62,934 nucleotides of DNA from positions 1 to 62,934 of the forward strand of contig DUNB01000069.1 of the NCBI GenBank assembly GCA_012839585.1. Direction: 5' to 3'. Shown piece by piece: positions 48,564 to 59,948 of this stretch. Both the position numbers and the translations under genes were made by a program. Under the pieces are notes generated by a model, which did no database searches, was not told the DNA's origin, and worked only from the letters and a program-made list of their open reading frames with translations. Position 1 is the stretch's first letter. The number at the start of each line of letters is the position of its first letter. The stretch is from Alcaligenaceae bacterium (GTDB lineage: Bacteria; Pseudomonadota; Gammaproteobacteria; Burkholderiales; Burkholderiaceae_B).

Positions 48564-48836
48564 ATGGAAATTAAACCCGAAGACTCGCTTATTGAATACC
48601 CTTCAGAATTTCCTATTAAAGTGATGGGTAAAGCGGTCCCCGAGTTTTCTCAGGTGTTGACTGATCTGGTGTTAGAACATGATCCGCGCTTTGATCCTGC
48701 TACTCTGGAAATGCGACCCAGCACCAAAGGAAATTATGTGGGCCTGACCTTTAGGGTGTGGGCGACGTCACGCGAACAGCTGGATGCGCTTTACCGTGCT
48801 TTGCACGCTCATCCTTTAGTCTCTATTGTGTTGTAA
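48564..48836 (+). CDS. YbeD/DUF493 family protein
   Basis: 90 aa between dat and lipB; EFPIKVMGKAVPEFSQVLTDLV. Confidence 0.88.
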   Translation: MEIKPEDSLIEYPSEFPIKVMGKAVPEFSQVLTDLVLEHDPRFDPATLEMRPSTKGNYVGLTFRVWATSREQLDALYRALHAHPLVSIVL

Positions 48837-48839
48837 CTT

Positions 48840-49511
48840 ATGTCGTTGCAGATACGATGGCTGTCAGATCAGCCCGATTTTGAAACGATCTGGCAGGCCA
48901 TGCGGGACTATACCAATGTGCGTACAGCGGATAGTCCCGATGAGGTATGGCTCTTAGAGCACCCGCCTGTGTACACCTTGGGGCAGGCGGGCAAACCCGA
49001 ACACATATTGAATCCGCAGTCTATCCCCGTGGTAAAAACAGACCGGGGTGGGCAGGTGACCTATCATGGTCCTGGGCAGTTAATTGCCTATTGCCTTATC
49101 GACTTGCGGCGCCAAGGCCTTTATGTACGCGAATACGTGGCTCGTCTAGAGGATGCCATCATCGCCACTTTGGCACATTTTGATCTGCCCAGTCAGCGCA
49201 AAGACAATGCGCCTGGGGTGTATGTGCAAGGTAGGCAGGTGTTAAATAACCTCTATCAACCCGATGAATTAGTTAAGATCGCCGCCTTGGGTGTTAAAAT
49301 ACGTAATGGTCGCAGCTATCATGGCTTGTCTTTAAATGTAGACATGGACTTAAGCCCTTTTGCAGGCATTAATCCTTGTGGTTATGCTGGCTTGGGGACC
49401 ACTGATATGCGGTCATGCGGTCAATCTTTGACTCTATCTCAGGTAGGTCAGGTCTTGTCTCTACAGCTAAAACATCAATTTAGCGCACAAACAGAAAACG
49501 TTTATGAATAA
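48840..49511 (+). CDS. lipB: lipoyl(octanoyl) transferase
   Basis: [42 protein letters not shown]. Confidence 0.95.
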   Translation: MSLQIRWLSDQPDFETIWQAMRDYTNVRTADSPDEVWLLEHPPVYTLGQAGKPEHILNPQSIPVVKTDRGGQVTYHGPGQLIAYCLIDLRRQGLYVREYVARLEDAIIATLAHFDLPSQRKDNAPGVYVQGRQVLNNLYQPDELVKIAALGVKIRNGRSYHGLSLNVDMDLSPFAGINPCGYAGLGTTDMRSCGQSLTLSQVGQVLSLQLKHQFSAQTENVYE

Positions 49512-50487
49512 TACGAATTCCCCCAAACCTACCGTGCGACCACGCGAATACGATCCCACGCGCAAACAAAAAGCCGAAGACAAAACCTCGCGCTTACCCG
49601 TTAAATTTGAGCAAACCGAACGCTTAAAAAAACCCGATTGGATTCGCGTTAAGGCAGCGGCCCCTAACTCGCGGTTTTACGATATTAAAACCATCCTACG
49701 CGAACGTAATTTGTTTACTGTTTGCGAGGAAGCCTCCTGCCCTAACATTGGTGAATGCTTTGGTAAGGGCACCGCGACCTTTATGATCATGGGCGACAAA
49801 TGTACTCGTCGCTGCCCCTTTTGTGACGTGGGTCACGGCCGCCCAGATCCATTAGATACCGAAGAGCCCGCAAACCTAGCCAAAGCCATTGGCGCCATGC
49901 GTTTGTCTTATGTGGTGGTGACCTCAGTGGATCGTGATGATTTACGTGATGGGGGTGCAGGTCACTTTGCGGAATGTATTACGCAGGTGCGCGAGTACTC
50001 GCCCCATACCACTATCGAAGTTCTTGTTCCTGATTTTCGTGGTCGCCTAGACAAGGCGCTGGATATCTTGGAGCAAAGCCCACCCGATGTGATGAACCAC
50101 AACTTGGAAACCATTCCACGTTTGTATCGTCAGGCTCGTCCAGGGGCGGATTACGAACACTCCTTGAAACTGTTGTCTCAGTTCAAAGAGCGCTGTCCGA
50201 ATGTCCCCACTAAATCGGGCTTAATGGTAGGTTTAGGTGAAACCAACGAGGAAATCCTCGAGGTGATGCGAGACCTGCGCAAACATAACGTAGATATGCT
50301 CACGATTGGTCAGTATTTACAGCCTTCGGAACACCATTTACCGGTTATGCGTTACGTGACTCCGGACGAATTTAAATACCTCGAAGAGCAAGCCTATGAA
50401 ATGGGCTTTACGCATGCTGCCATTGGTGCGATGGTACGGTCGTCTTACCACGCCGATCAGCAGGCTGAAGCCGCAGGCGTTGCGTAA
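49504..50487 (+). CDS. lipA: lipoyl synthase
   Basis: [39 protein letters not shown]. Confidence 0.97.
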   Translation: MNNTNSPKPTVRPREYDPTRKQKAEDKTSRLPVKFEQTERLKKPDWIRVKAAAPNSRFYDIKTILRERNLFTVCEEASCPNIGECFGKGTATFMIMGDKCTRRCPFCDVGHGRPDPLDTEEPANLAKAIGAMRLSYVVVTSVDRDDLRDGGAGHFAECITQVREYSPHTTIEVLVPDFRGRLDKALDILEQSPPDVMNHNLETIPRLYRQARPGADYEHSLKLLSQFKERCPNVPTKSGLMVGLGETNEEILEVMRDLRKHNVDMLTIGQYLQPSEHHLPVMRYVTPDEFKYLEEQAYEMGFTHAAIGAMVRSSYHADQQAEAAGVA

Positions 50488-50499
50488 TGATGTTTTAGT

Positions 50500-51258
50500 C
50501 TAGAGCCACTTTATAGGCTGTTGGCCGTGTTGCTCTAGCCATTCATTACATTGCTTAAAATGCCCATTCCCTATAAAGGGGGTGGGCTTTCTTTTGGCTG
50601 AAAGCGGCGAAGGGTGATTAGAGTGCAAGCTAAGCACGGGCGCAGTAGCAGCCTCGTCAATCAGTGCTTGTTTGCTTTGGGCGTGATTCCCCCATAGCAT
50701 AAAGACTTTGGGAGTAGGTAGGCCTAAGAGATAGCGTAAGATGCCATCGCTGATGTATTCCCAGCCTTTGTTGGCATGAGAAGCGGCTTTGCCATCCTCG
50801 ACGGTGAGTGAGGTGTTGAGTAGCAGAACGCCCTGTTTCGCCCAAGGGGTTAAGTCGTGTTGGGGCGGTTGATTTGCGTATTCGGGGTATTCTAGGTGTA
50901 GCTCTTCGTAGATGTTACGTAAGCTAGGCGGGCAAGGCACATAGTCAGGTACAGAAAAGGCCAAACCTTGGGCTTGGCCTGGACCATGATAGGGGTCTTG
51001 TCCCAAGATCACGACTTTAATGTCCTCGGGTTGAATTAAGGTCAACGCATAAAAAGGATTCGAGGGATAAATCACAGCGCCTGCTGCCAGACGCTGTTTA
51101 AGCCAATGATCTAAAAGTTGCAGTTTAGATTGTAGTGGCTCTTGATTGAGTACCTGCTGCCATTCTGGAGACAATGCCGCAACCAAAGGCTGTAGAGAGC
51201 CGGATAATTGATTAAGCGTTTCTGGCTGATCAAGCAGCCCTAGTTGTTGCATTTGCAT
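50500..51258 (-). CDS. ung: uracil-DNA glycosylase
   Basis: KVVILGQDPYHGPGQAQGLAFSV, HPSPLSAKRKPTPFIGNGHF. Confidence 0.96.
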   Translation of the reverse strand: MQMQQLGLLDQPETLNQLSGSLQPLVAALSPEWQQVLNQEPLQSKLQLLDHWLKQRLAAGAVIYPSNPFYALTLIQPEDIKVVILGQDPYHGPGQAQGLAFSVPDYVPCPPSLRNIYEELHLEYPEYANQPPQHDLTPWAKQGVLLLNTSLTVEDGKAASHANKGWEYISDGILRYLLGLPTPKVFMLWGNHAQSKQALIDEAATAPVLSLHSNHPSPLSAKRKPTPFIGNGHFKQCNEWLEQHGQQPIKWL

Positions 51259-51272
51259 AGGGGACTGTGTCT

Positions 51273-52091
51273 TTAATTAAAAAACAATTGTTCCAGCGCC
51301 ACCCCAGGATCCGGTTGGCGCATAAAGGCCTCACCCACCAAAAACGCGTTAACTTTGTGATCGCGCATGGTTTTTACATCTTCTACAGTAAGAATACCAC
51401 TTTCTGTGATGACGAGCTTATCTTCTGGGATAAGCGGGAGCAGATCAATGGTGTTTTGAATGCTGGTTTCAAAGCTGCGTAGGTCTCGGTTGTTGATCCC
51501 TAGCATGACGCTTTTCATGTTAAGTGCGGTTTCTAGTTCCGCCTGGTCGTGGACTTCGACCAAAACATCCATGCCTAATTCGTGGGCAAGCGCTTCGAAC
51601 TCTAAGAGTTGATTGAGGCTCAATGACGCCACAATCAATAAGATACAGTCAGCGCCAATAGCGCGAGCGTGGATGATTTGGTAGGGGTCCACCATAAAGT
51701 CTTTGCGTAAAATAGGCAAAGCGCAGGCGGCACGGGCTTGGCGCAAATGGTCGTAAGCCCCTTGGAAATACTGCATATCTGTTAAAACAGATAAACAAGC
51801 AGCACCATGGGCGGCATAAGAGGTCGCAATGTCAGTGGGGTTAAAGTTATCGCGGATGACGCCTTTGGATGGAGAGGCTTTTTTGACCTCGGCGATCACA
51901 GCAGGTTGGTTTTGGCTGATCTTGGCTTGCAACGCGCGTAAAAAACCGCGTACGTCTTTGCGGCTTTTAGCCTCACGCAATAGATCGGCTTCGCTGCGTA
52001 ACTGACGTGCAGCAGCCACCTCTTCTTTTTTTGTTTGTAAAATTTTAGCGAGAATATCGTTCATGCCTAGATGTTCCGTGTGTAGGTGCAA
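51273..52091 (-). CDS. trpC: indole-3-glycerol phosphate synthase
   Basis: [49 protein letters not shown]. Confidence 0.96.
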   Translation of the reverse strand: MHLHTEHLGMNDILAKILQTKKEEVAAARQLRSEADLLREAKSRKDVRGFLRALQAKISQNQPAVIAEVKKASPSKGVIRDNFNPTDIATSYAAHGAACLSVLTDMQYFQGAYDHLRQARAACALPILRKDFMVDPYQIIHARAIGADCILLIVASLSLNQLLEFEALAHELGMDVLVEVHDQAELETALNMKSVMLGINNRDLRSFETSIQNTIDLLPLIPEDKLVITESGILTVEDVKTMRDHKVNAFLVGEAFMRQPDPGVALEQLFFN

Positions 52092-53110
52092 AATTCGTCT
52101 AATTTAGCGCGAGCAGCGCCACTGGCAAGGGTATCAAATGCCATTTTAAGTCCAGCCTCTATCGAGTCGGCGCCATTACCTGCATAAATAGCCAGCCCAG
52201 CATTAAAGGCCACGATATCACGTGCGGTGCCTTCGGTGTTAGATAAGGCCTCTTTAATCATCTGAGCGGACTCCTCACTGGAGTTAACGCGGATGCTGCG
52301 ATTAGAGCTCATGGTCATACCGAAGTCTTCGGGATGAATTTCGTATTCGGAGACGCGATCATTTTTGAGCTCGCCCACCATGGTGGCGGCGCCAGTGGAG
52401 GCTTCGTCCATACCATCTCTGCCGTGTACGATCAGTACGTGCTTAGCGCCCAAGCGCTGCATGGCACGGACTTGGATCCCAACCAAGTCAGGGTGAAACA
52501 CGCCCATTAACTGGTTGGCGGCTTTGGCTGGATTGGTTAAGGGGCCTAGTATATTAAATATCGTGCGCACGCCCAACTCTTTGCGGATGGCCGCAATATT
52601 TTTCATGGCGGAGTGATGGGCGGGGGCAAACATAAAGCCGATGTTAATGTCCTCGATGCTTTGCGCGACTTGTTCTGGGTGCAGGTCTAAATTTGCCCCC
52701 AGGGCTTCCAGCACATCTGCACTGCCCGAAGACGAAGAGGCGCTGCGCCCGCCGTGCTTGGCCACTTTGACTCCAGCTGCGGCCACCACAAACATGGCAG
52801 CGGTGGAAATATTAAAGGTATTGCTGCCATCACCGCCTGTACCACACATATCTAAAAGCTGATCAGGGTCTTGAGTGATCACCGGCAGAGCAAACTCACG
52901 CATGACTTCGGCCGCGGCCGCAATTTCACCAATGGTTTCTTTTTTAACGCGTAAGCCCATCAATAGAGCACTGGCCAGGACGGGAGACATTTCGCCCCGC
53001 ATCAACATACGCATCAGGTGCAGCATTTCATCATGGAAAATTTCGCGATGCTCAATGCAGCGCACTAAGGCTTCAGTTGGGGTGATGATGGAGTTTTTCT
53101 CTGATTTCAT
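52067..53110 (-). CDS. trpD: anthranilate phosphoribosyltransferase
   Basis: [51 protein letters not shown]. Confidence 0.97.
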   Translation of the reverse strand: MKSEKNSIITPTEALVRCIEHREIFHDEMLHLMRMLMRGEMSPVLASALLMGLRVKKETIGEIAAAAEVMREFALPVITQDPDQLLDMCGTGGDGSNTFNISTAAMFVVAAAGVKVAKHGGRSASSSSGSADVLEALGANLDLHPEQVAQSIEDINIGFMFAPAHHSAMKNIAAIRKELGVRTIFNILGPLTNPAKAANQLMGVFHPDLVGIQVRAMQRLGAKHVLIVHGRDGMDEASTGAATMVGELKNDRVSEYEIHPEDFGMTMSSNRSIRVNSSEESAQMIKEALSNTEGTARDIVAFNAGLAIYAGNGADSIEAGLKMAFDTLASGAARAKLDEFCTYTRNI

Positions 53111-53129
53111 AATTTGTCTCGTGATGTGA

Positions 53130-53693
53130 TTATGACTGTAAGAAGTTTTTTAATAGTTCGTGACCGTATTCGCTGAGAATGGATTCTGGGTGAAACTGTA
53201 CCGCACTGATAGCGAGTTCTTTATGACGCAATCCCATAATTTCGCCGTCATCAGCTTGGGCTGTGATTTCTAGGCAATCGGGCAATGACTCGGCTTCTAC
53301 CGCTAAGGAGTGATAGCGCGTGACGGTCAGTGGGCTCGGTAAGTCCTTAAAGACGTCCGTGCCATTATGTGTAATAGCACTGACCTTACCGTGCATGATT
53401 TGCTTGGCATGGATAACGCGACCGCCAAAGGCCTGGGCGATGGCTTGATGTCCCAAACAAACGCCCAAAATGGGCTTTTTGCCCGCAAAGTGACGGATCA
53501 CCTCTAGGGTAAGACCCGCGCTGTCTGGGTTACCTGGTCCGGGAGAAATGCAGATGTAGTCGGGATCGAGGGCTTCGATCTGCTCAATTGTGCATTGGTC
53601 GTTACGAGCCACATGGACAGGCATGCCCAGCTCTTCAAAATATTGCACAAGGTTATAGGTAAACGAGTCGTAGTTATCAAGCATAAATAACAT
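53130..53693 (-). CDS. trpG: anthranilate synthase component II (glutamine amidotransferase)
   Basis: [40 protein letters not shown]. Confidence 0.97.
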   Translation of the reverse strand: MLFMLDNYDSFTYNLVQYFEELGMPVHVARNDQCTIEQIEALDPDYICISPGPGNPDSAGLTLEVIRHFAGKKPILGVCLGHQAIAQAFGGRVIHAKQIMHGKVSAITHNGTDVFKDLPSPLTVTRYHSLAVEAESLPDCLEITAQADDGEIMGLRHKELAISAVQFHPESILSEYGHELLKNFLQS

Positions 53694-53753
53694 GATGAAA
53701 TCCTTAGGCGGCGAATCGGGTAATAGAAACCAATAAGAAGTGTTTTTAGCGTT

Positions 53754-55271
53754 TTACATGGGGTCGTCTAAGCCAAACTGAACTTGTTCAGCTGCACGCA
53801 GCATGGCGCGTGCTTTGGCTTCGGTTTCTTGCCATTCGGCTTCGATGTTTGAATCGGCCACGATGCCGGCTGAAGCTTGGGCGTACAACATGCCGTCTTG
53901 GACGACGCCAGTACGAATGGCGATGGCCAGATCCATTTCTCCGCCGTAGCTGAGGTAGCCAGCTGCGCCACCGTAAATGCCGCGGCGTACAGGCTCTAAC
54001 TCATCAATGATTTGCATAGCACGTACTTTAGGGGTGCCCGTTAAGGTGCCTGCAGGAAAGCTGGCTTTAAGCACATCCATATTGCTCATGCCGTCTTGTA
54101 GCTCGCCTCGTACGTTAGAGACCAAGTGCTGCACATGAGAATAACGCTCTACTCCCATGGTTTCAGTCACCTCGACCGTACCGACCTTAGCGATACGACC
54201 AATGTCATTACGTGCTAAATCAATGAGCATCACATGCTCAGCGCGCTCTTTGGGATCCGCTTGTAACTCAGCGGCCAGCTGCGCGTCCTCTTCAGGGGTA
54301 GCGCCACGCTTACGTGTGCCCGCTAGAGGGCGAATGGTGACGTGCTGCTTTGTTTCGCCTTGAACGGTATGGGTTTCCTGACGAACCAGAATCTCTGGTG
54401 AAGAGCCCACAACCTGGAAATCATCAAAGTTCCAGAAGTACATGTAGGGTGACGGGTTCAACGAACGTAGGGAGCGGTAGAGCGATAAGGGCGCATCGCG
54501 GAAGGGCTTTTTAATGACCTGACCAATTTGAACCTGCATGATTTCGCCGTCAGTGATGTATTGCTTAGCCTTGGCAGCAGCAGCGAGGTAGTCCTCTTTG
54601 GCGAAGTCGCGTTGTTCAGTGGTTTCTAAACTGGCGTAGGCGTAAGGGATAGTGACGGGTTGGCGTAGCTTTTCGCGCAAATCGCGTAGACGTCGGCGTG
54701 CTTTGGTAAAGCTTTCGGCTTCGTTGGGATTGGCGTACACAATGAGGTAAGTGCGACCCGCTAGGTTGTCAACGATCACTAACTCATCAATATGCAAAAG
54801 CAAAATATCGGGAGTGCCAGCTTGACCAGCGGGGAATGGTTTGGCGTTAAGACCTAATGAGGGCTCAATATGACGGATGGTGTCGTAGCCAAAGTAACCG
54901 GCTAGACCGCCACAGAAGCGGGGCATGCCAGGGCGTAGCGCTACCTTAAAACGTTGTTGGTATTGCTCGATAAAATCTAAAGGATTGCCTTCTACGGTTT
55001 CAACAACTTGACCGTCTTGGATGAGCTCAGTGGTAGTGCCAGTAGCACGTATTATGGTTTTGGCAGGCAGACCAATAAAGGAGTAACGCCCAAATTGTTC
55101 GCCGCCTACAACGGACTCCATTAAACAGCTGTTTGCGCCAAGCTCACTGCTGCCATGCGCTAGTTTTAGGTAAATGGAGAGCGGTGTATCTAGGTCGGCG
55201 TAGGTTTCAACGATCAGAGGAATGCGGTTGAAACCTTGGGCGGCGAGAGCTTTAAATTCTATTTCAGTCAT
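53754..55271 (-). CDS. trpE: anthranilate synthase component I
   Basis: 505 aa chorismate-binding; IRPLAGTRKRGATPEEDAQLAAELQADPKERAEHVMLIDLARNDIGRI. Confidence 0.97.
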   Translation of the reverse strand: MTEIEFKALAAQGFNRIPLIVETYADLDTPLSIYLKLAHGSSELGANSCLMESVVGGEQFGRYSFIGLPAKTIIRATGTTTELIQDGQVVETVEGNPLDFIEQYQQRFKVALRPGMPRFCGGLAGYFGYDTIRHIEPSLGLNAKPFPAGQAGTPDILLLHIDELVIVDNLAGRTYLIVYANPNEAESFTKARRRLRDLREKLRQPVTIPYAYASLETTEQRDFAKEDYLAAAAKAKQYITDGEIMQVQIGQVIKKPFRDAPLSLYRSLRSLNPSPYMYFWNFDDFQVVGSSPEILVRQETHTVQGETKQHVTIRPLAGTRKRGATPEEDAQLAAELQADPKERAEHVMLIDLARNDIGRIAKVGTVEVTETMGVERYSHVQHLVSNVRGELQDGMSNMDVLKASFPAGTLTGTPKVRAMQIIDELEPVRRGIYGGAAGYLSYGGEMDLAIAIRTGVVQDGMLYAQASAGIVADSNIEAEWQETEAKARAMLRAAEQVQFGLDDPM

Positions 55272-55325
55272 ATCTAGGCCTACTGGGTGATCAAAAAATT
55301 ACAGTGAGCCGAGCGATAAAAACAA

Positions 55326-55360
55326 AAAAGCCCGGCTCTTGACGAATTCCGGGCTTTTGG
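55326..55360 (-). terminator. Rho-independent terminator/attenuator between trp leader peptide and trpE
   Basis: Minus: AAAAGCCCGGAATTCGTCAAGAGCCGGGCTTTTTTG. Confidence 0.85.
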
Positions 55361-55396
55361 TGCCTATGCGCAAAAAAAATACAATTACATTTTTAG

Positions 55397-55492
55397 TTAC
55401 ACAATGGCTGCGAATGCAACTGACCCGGAACCCGAACGCCACCAGCGCCAATAGGCGCCATAGATGGAATAAGAGTTACGGTTTGTTTGCAT
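55397..55492 (-). CDS. trpL: trp operon leader peptide (MQTNRNSYSIYGAYWRWWRSGSGSVAFAAIV)
   Basis: 31-aa ORF upstream of trpE with TGG CGC TGG TGG; followed by terminator and alternative pairing TTCCGGG/CCCGGAA. Confidence 0.85.
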   Translation of the reverse strand: MQTNRNSYSIYGAYWRWWRSGSGSVAFAAIV

Positions 55493-55511
55493 TCGACTTT
55501 TCTATTTAGTA

Positions 55512-56189
55512 TTAGTTAGGTTGGGCAGCCCATTGAGCTGCCTCAGCAATGCTAGAAACTATACCATCACAATCTAAAGTTTGCACGCTTTTGCCTTCGT
55601 TGTAACCATAGGGAACAATGAGTACATCAATACCGGCTTGGCGCGCGGCAATGCTGTCATTGCTGGAGTCCCCGATGACCAAAGCCTGGCTTGGGGTAAT
55701 GCCGAGCTGTTCACATGCGTAGAGAAAGGGCATCGGGTGTGGTTTTTTCTCGGGGCAGGTGTTGCCTCCTACGACAACCTCGAAATAGGCATCAATGCTC
55801 ATTTGCTGCAGTAAGGTTGGAGTGAACTCAATGGGTTTGTTGGTAACCACCGCTAAGCGGCAGCCGGCCGCCTTAAAGGCGTCCAGGCCTTCGACCACCC
55901 CATCAAACAGAGTGGAAACCGAGGTTTCTAACTGGCTGTGATAGTGCTTGGAAAATAGCGCTCGGGCGCGATCATAGTCTTCTGGGCTAGGAGGGGCATC
56001 TGGGTAATAAACGCCCAGGCTGAGCCAGATCAGATGGTCCATGCCTTTACCTAAAAAGTTACTGATGCGTTGGGGGCTGAGCTCTTCAAAGCCCATTTCA
56101 CGCAACATGGCATTGACACCGCCGGCAATATCGGGAATGGAATCAACTAAAGTACCGTCTAAATCAAACAGTACGGCTGAGTAACGCAT
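55512..56189 (-). CDS. gph: phosphoglycolate phosphatase (HAD)
   Basis: AVLFDLDGTLVDSIPDI, VIGDSSNDSIAARQAG. Confidence 0.93.
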   Translation of the reverse strand: MRYSAVLFDLDGTLVDSIPDIAGGVNAMLREMGFEELSPQRISNFLGKGMDHLIWLSLGVYYPDAPPSPEDYDRARALFSKHYHSQLETSVSTLFDGVVEGLDAFKAAGCRLAVVTNKPIEFTPTLLQQMSIDAYFEVVVGGNTCPEKKPHPMPFLYACEQLGITPSQALVIGDSSNDSIAARQAGIDVLIVPYGYNEGKSVQTLDCDGIVSSIAEAAQWAAQPN

Positions 56190-56230
56190 GACACTGCTCC
56201 TGCACAGAAAAAGATCACAAAGAAGGGGGG

Positions 56231-56932
56231 TTAAGCACTAAGACTATCCGCTGCCAGAATTTCGGCACGCATGGTGGCGATTTCGGCGCTGTAGTCGTCT
56301 TTGCTGAAAATGGCAGAGCCTGCTACAAACGCATCGGCGCCTGCAGCGCGGATAGCGCGGATATTATGGGTGGTAACGCCGCCGTCAACCTGTAGGTGAA
56401 TCGGTTGACCGCCTTGGTCTACCCAGCGATCAATACGAGCACGTACCTGACGCACTTTGTCTAGAGTGGTGGGAATAAATTTTTGACCACCAAAGCCGGG
56501 GTTCACGGACATCAGCAAAATTAAATCCAGCTTATCCATCACATAGTCTAAATAGTGCAAAGGCGTGGCGGGATTGAGCACCAAGCCGGCTTTGCAACCG
56601 TGATCTTTAATCAAAGCCAGGGTACGGTCTACGTGAGCGGAGGCTTCGGGGTGAAAGCTGATGTAGTTGGCGCCTGCTTTGGCAAAAGGCTCAATGAGAC
56701 TATCTACTGGTTCCACCATGAGGTGCACATCGATGGGGGCTTCGGTATGAGGGCGGATGGCAGCACAGACCATAGGACCAAAGCTCAGATTGGGGACGTA
56801 ATGATTGTCCATCACATCAAAGTGAATCCAGTCCGCACCGGCGGCGATAACGTCACGGACTTCCTCGCCTAAGCGGGCAAAATCAGCGGCTAGAATACTG
56901 GGAGCAATACGAGCAGGTTGGATATGAGACAT
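56231..56932 (-). CDS. rpe: ribulose-phosphate 3-epimerase
   Basis: [49 protein letters not shown]. Confidence 0.97.
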   Translation of the reverse strand: MSHIQPARIAPSILAADFARLGEEVRDVIAAGADWIHFDVMDNHYVPNLSFGPMVCAAIRPHTEAPIDVHLMVEPVDSLIEPFAKAGANYISFHPEASAHVDRTLALIKDHGCKAGLVLNPATPLHYLDYVMDKLDLILLMSVNPGFGGQKFIPTTLDKVRQVRARIDRWVDQGGQPIHLQVDGGVTTHNIRAIRAAGADAFVAGSAIFSKDDYSAEIATMRAEILAADSLSA

Positions 56933-57052
56933 AGCAATACTGTGTGTAAATGAGGGTTACAATGCGCGCAGCAAGTGTGTATTTGTCCTTGCTGTGGTGT
57001 AATACATAGTGGCATTGTAAACAGCAAACAGACATGGAGCTAAGTTATTTAT

Positions 57053-57427
57053 ATGCAGCCTGATGATATCGTGGTGACTGTCACCCCTCAGTACTTACCG
57101 GATCAGTCCGACCCGAATAATAATCGTTATGTATTTGCGTATCGAGTCGTGGTGCGCAACAACGGCGCGCAGGCTGCGCAGCTCATTAGTCGCCACTGGG
57201 TGATCACCGATGGTCATCAGCGTGTCGAAGAGGTGCGCGGTTTAGGTGTAGTCGGTAAACAACCGCTCATTGGTGCTGGAGAAAGCTTTGAGTACAGCAG
57301 TGGCTGTCCGTTGCCCACCCCCATAGGCACCATGAAAGGCGAGTTTCACTTTGTAGGGGAAAATGGCGTGCCCTTCGATGTCACTATCGCCGAATTCGTT
57401 TTAGCCTTGCCCCGTACTTTGCACTAA
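57053..57427 (+). CDS. apaG: ApaG protein
   Basis: NNRYVFAYRVVVRNNGAQAAQLISRHWVITDGHQRVEEVRGLGVVGKQPLIGAGESFEYSSGC. Confidence 0.95.
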   Translation: MQPDDIVVTVTPQYLPDQSDPNNNRYVFAYRVVVRNNGAQAAQLISRHWVITDGHQRVEEVRGLGVVGKQPLIGAGESFEYSSGCPLPTPIGTMKGEFHFVGENGVPFDVTIAEFVLALPRTLH

Positions 57428-57439
57428 ATCGAGGTTGAG

Positions 57440-58750
57440 ATGAGATCATTACGAAATATAAGCCTAGGACTTCTAGCCGTCTTATTGTCTGCCTGCTCCA
57501 CCACCACATCGGATTCGACTCGACCTGCTGGGGTTGGAGTGATATCTGGCGGGGATAAAGCCGTTGATATTGCCACGCAGCCCTTACGCGTGCCCGAGTT
57601 AGATGTGTTAGTAGAAACACCAGCCCGTCCTTTATCTAGCCGTTTTCAGGCGGTAGGTTGGGGGGCCTTGCCCGATTGGCGTAATGATAATTTAGAACAT
57701 GTTTGGAAAGGCTTTATCAATAACTGCAAGGGATTAATGCGTCCGGTCAGTGGTTCTTTAGCCATGCCTGCTCGGGCGACACCGCGAGCCTGGCAACCGG
57801 TTTGCTTAGCTGCTCAAAACAGCGGCCTAAGCCCTGACAGTAACGACACACAAGCCATCCGCCAGTTCCTAGAGACGCACTTACAGCCTTGGCGCCTATT
57901 GGACGCGGACGGCAAGATTGCCAAAAACACGGTGACGGGTTACTACGAGCCCTTAATTCGCGCCTCCAAACACAAACAAGGCGCCTATCAATGGCCGCTT
58001 TATGCTGTGCCCGATGATTTGCTTACCATTGATTTGGGTGGTTTATATCCTGAATTAGCCGGCAAGCGTATTCGAGGCAAGGTGGTCGATGGCAACCGTG
58101 TGGTGCCTTATGACACACGAGGTGAAATCACCTCAAATGCTGCACGTCAGCCTAAGGTATTAGCCTGGGCCGATGATCCCGTCGAGGCTTTCTTCTTGCA
58201 GATTCAAGGCTCCGGTCGGGCCGTTTTAGAAAACGGCCAAGCCGTGCGTTTGGCTTATGGGGATCATAACGGGCATCCGTACAGCTCCATTGGCAGATGG
58301 TTAGCGGATAAGGGCGAATTGCCTTTGGCCCAAACCTCTATGCAAAACATCAAAAAATGGGCCAAAGCCAATCCAGGTCGCGTGCACGAAATGCTCAACG
58401 TGAATAAGGCCATGGTGTTCTTTAACGAAGAGCGGATCACGGATCCGATTTTAGGCCCTAAAGGGGCGTATGGTATTCCTCTTATTGCCGAGCGGGCGGT
58501 AGCCATTGATCCTACCTTTGTGCCTTTGGGTACCCCGGTGTATTTGGCCACGCATTACCCAGCCAGCCAACAGCCTTTGCGTAAACTGGTGTTCGCCCAA
58601 GACACAGGCGCCGCCATTAAAGGCGCAGCTCGTACGGACTTTTATTGGGGGACCGGTGATCAAGCCGGTGCCCAAGCTGGCCGCATGAAACAAAACGGCG
58701 AAATGTGGGTGTTATGGCCTAAAAATGCAGGGATACCAAGCGCGCGATGA
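57440..58750 (+). CDS. mltA: membrane-bound lytic murein transglycosylase A
   Basis: Lipoprotein signal LLSAC; VTGYYEPLIRAS, FFLQIQGSGRAVLENG, AQDTGAAIKGAARTDFYWGTGDQAG. Confidence 0.94.
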   Translation: MRSLRNISLGLLAVLLSACSTTTSDSTRPAGVGVISGGDKAVDIATQPLRVPELDVLVETPARPLSSRFQAVGWGALPDWRNDNLEHVWKGFINNCKGLMRPVSGSLAMPARATPRAWQPVCLAAQNSGLSPDSNDTQAIRQFLETHLQPWRLLDADGKIAKNTVTGYYEPLIRASKHKQGAYQWPLYAVPDDLLTIDLGGLYPELAGKRIRGKVVDGNRVVPYDTRGEITSNAARQPKVLAWADDPVEAFFLQIQGSGRAVLENGQAVRLAYGDHNGHPYSSIGRWLADKGELPLAQTSMQNIKKWAKANPGRVHEMLNVNKAMVFFNEERITDPILGPKGAYGIPLIAERAVAIDPTFVPLGTPVYLATHYPASQQPLRKLVFAQDTGAAIKGAARTDFYWGTGDQAGAQAGRMKQNGEMWVLWPKNAGIPSAR

Positions 58751-59934
58751 ATAAAGAAACAATCCTAGTCTGTGGGGGCGGTATTGCCGGGATGGCTTGT
58801 GCTTTGGGTTTAAAAAAAGCCGGCTTTAATCCGCAGATTGTGGCTCCTGCTTATAAGCCCATGTCGTTGGGGCCACATCAGTACCATCCTCGCGTTTATG
58901 CTTTGTCTGCTGCCAGCCAAGCCTTTCTTGAAGAGCTAGGAGTCTGGGGGCTGATGAACGCAGATCGCATCACTCCTGTTTCGGGCATGGAGCTCTACGG
59001 TGACGGGGATGGCTTTGTGCAGTTGGATTCTTGGCAAAATGCCGAATCCAATTTGACTTGGATTATTGAGTCCGGCGAGATAGAGCGCGCCTTGCATCAG
59101 GCATTACAGGTCTATAACGTGACCTGGCAGGTGGATTTGTTTGATCAGTTTACTGCCACCGGCATTCAAACCCAAAAAGGGGCCCAGCTCGCTGCGGACT
59201 TGATCATTGGTGCAGATGGTGCCGGCTCACAGGTACGTAAAAAAGCACATATAGAACACCACTCTAGACCGTATAAACACAACGGCGTGGTGGCCCATCT
59301 GGACGCAGAGCTCCCCCATCAAAACATCGCCTATCAATGGTTTGTGGGCGATGCCGTCTTAGCCCTATTGCCGATGCCAGACACCGATCAAGGGCCTCAG
59401 GTCTCTATGGTGTGGTCTGTACAAGAATCACAAGCCAATGCCTTTATGGCCATGGACCCCGAAGCACAGGCGGCCCATTTGCAGTCGCTATTAGGTGCCT
59501 TAACTCAGCATCGCTTAGGAACACTGCGATTACGCAGTCAGGCCTTTGCTTTTCCCTTAACCGTGGAACGCAGCGCGATGATCGCACCCAAAGTGGCGTT
59601 GGTTGGGGATGCCGCACATCGAGTGCACCCCTTAGCCGGCCAAGGCTTAAACCTGGGTTTAGGCGACATCGAGGAACTTATTCGAGTTTTGCGTGCCAAA
59701 GCTTCTTATCAATCTGTTGGTGAGCTACGTGTGTTAGAGCGTTACCGTCGGGCTCGGGTCGAACCAATTATGGCGATGCGTTGGGTAACACATGGTTTGC
59801 ACCAGCTGTTTGCTTTACCGGGTGCGCCGGCCGCTTTTGCTCGTAATGTGGGCATGAATGTGGTCAACAAACTACCGTTTATTAAGCGTCAGCTAATGAA
59901 GAGCGCTGCCGGTAAAAAAACCGGATTTTTATAA
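58747..59934 (+). CDS. UbiH/UbiF/VisC-family FAD-dependent hydroxylase (ubiquinone biosynthesis)
   Basis: ILVCGGGIAGMACALGLKKAGF, ALVGDAAHRVHPLAGQGLNLGLGDIEEL. Confidence 0.9.
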   Translation: MNKETILVCGGGIAGMACALGLKKAGFNPQIVAPAYKPMSLGPHQYHPRVYALSAASQAFLEELGVWGLMNADRITPVSGMELYGDGDGFVQLDSWQNAESNLTWIIESGEIERALHQALQVYNVTWQVDLFDQFTATGIQTQKGAQLAADLIIGADGAGSQVRKKAHIEHHSRPYKHNGVVAHLDAELPHQNIAYQWFVGDAVLALLPMPDTDQGPQVSMVWSVQESQANAFMAMDPEAQAAHLQSLLGALTQHRLGTLRLRSQAFAFPLTVERSAMIAPKVALVGDAAHRVHPLAGQGLNLGLGDIEELIRVLRAKASYQSVGELRVLERYRRARVEPIMAMRWVTHGLHQLFALPGAPAAFARNVGMNVVNKLPFIKRQLMKSAAGKKTGFL

Positions 59935-59948
59935 TTAACACAGAGAAA

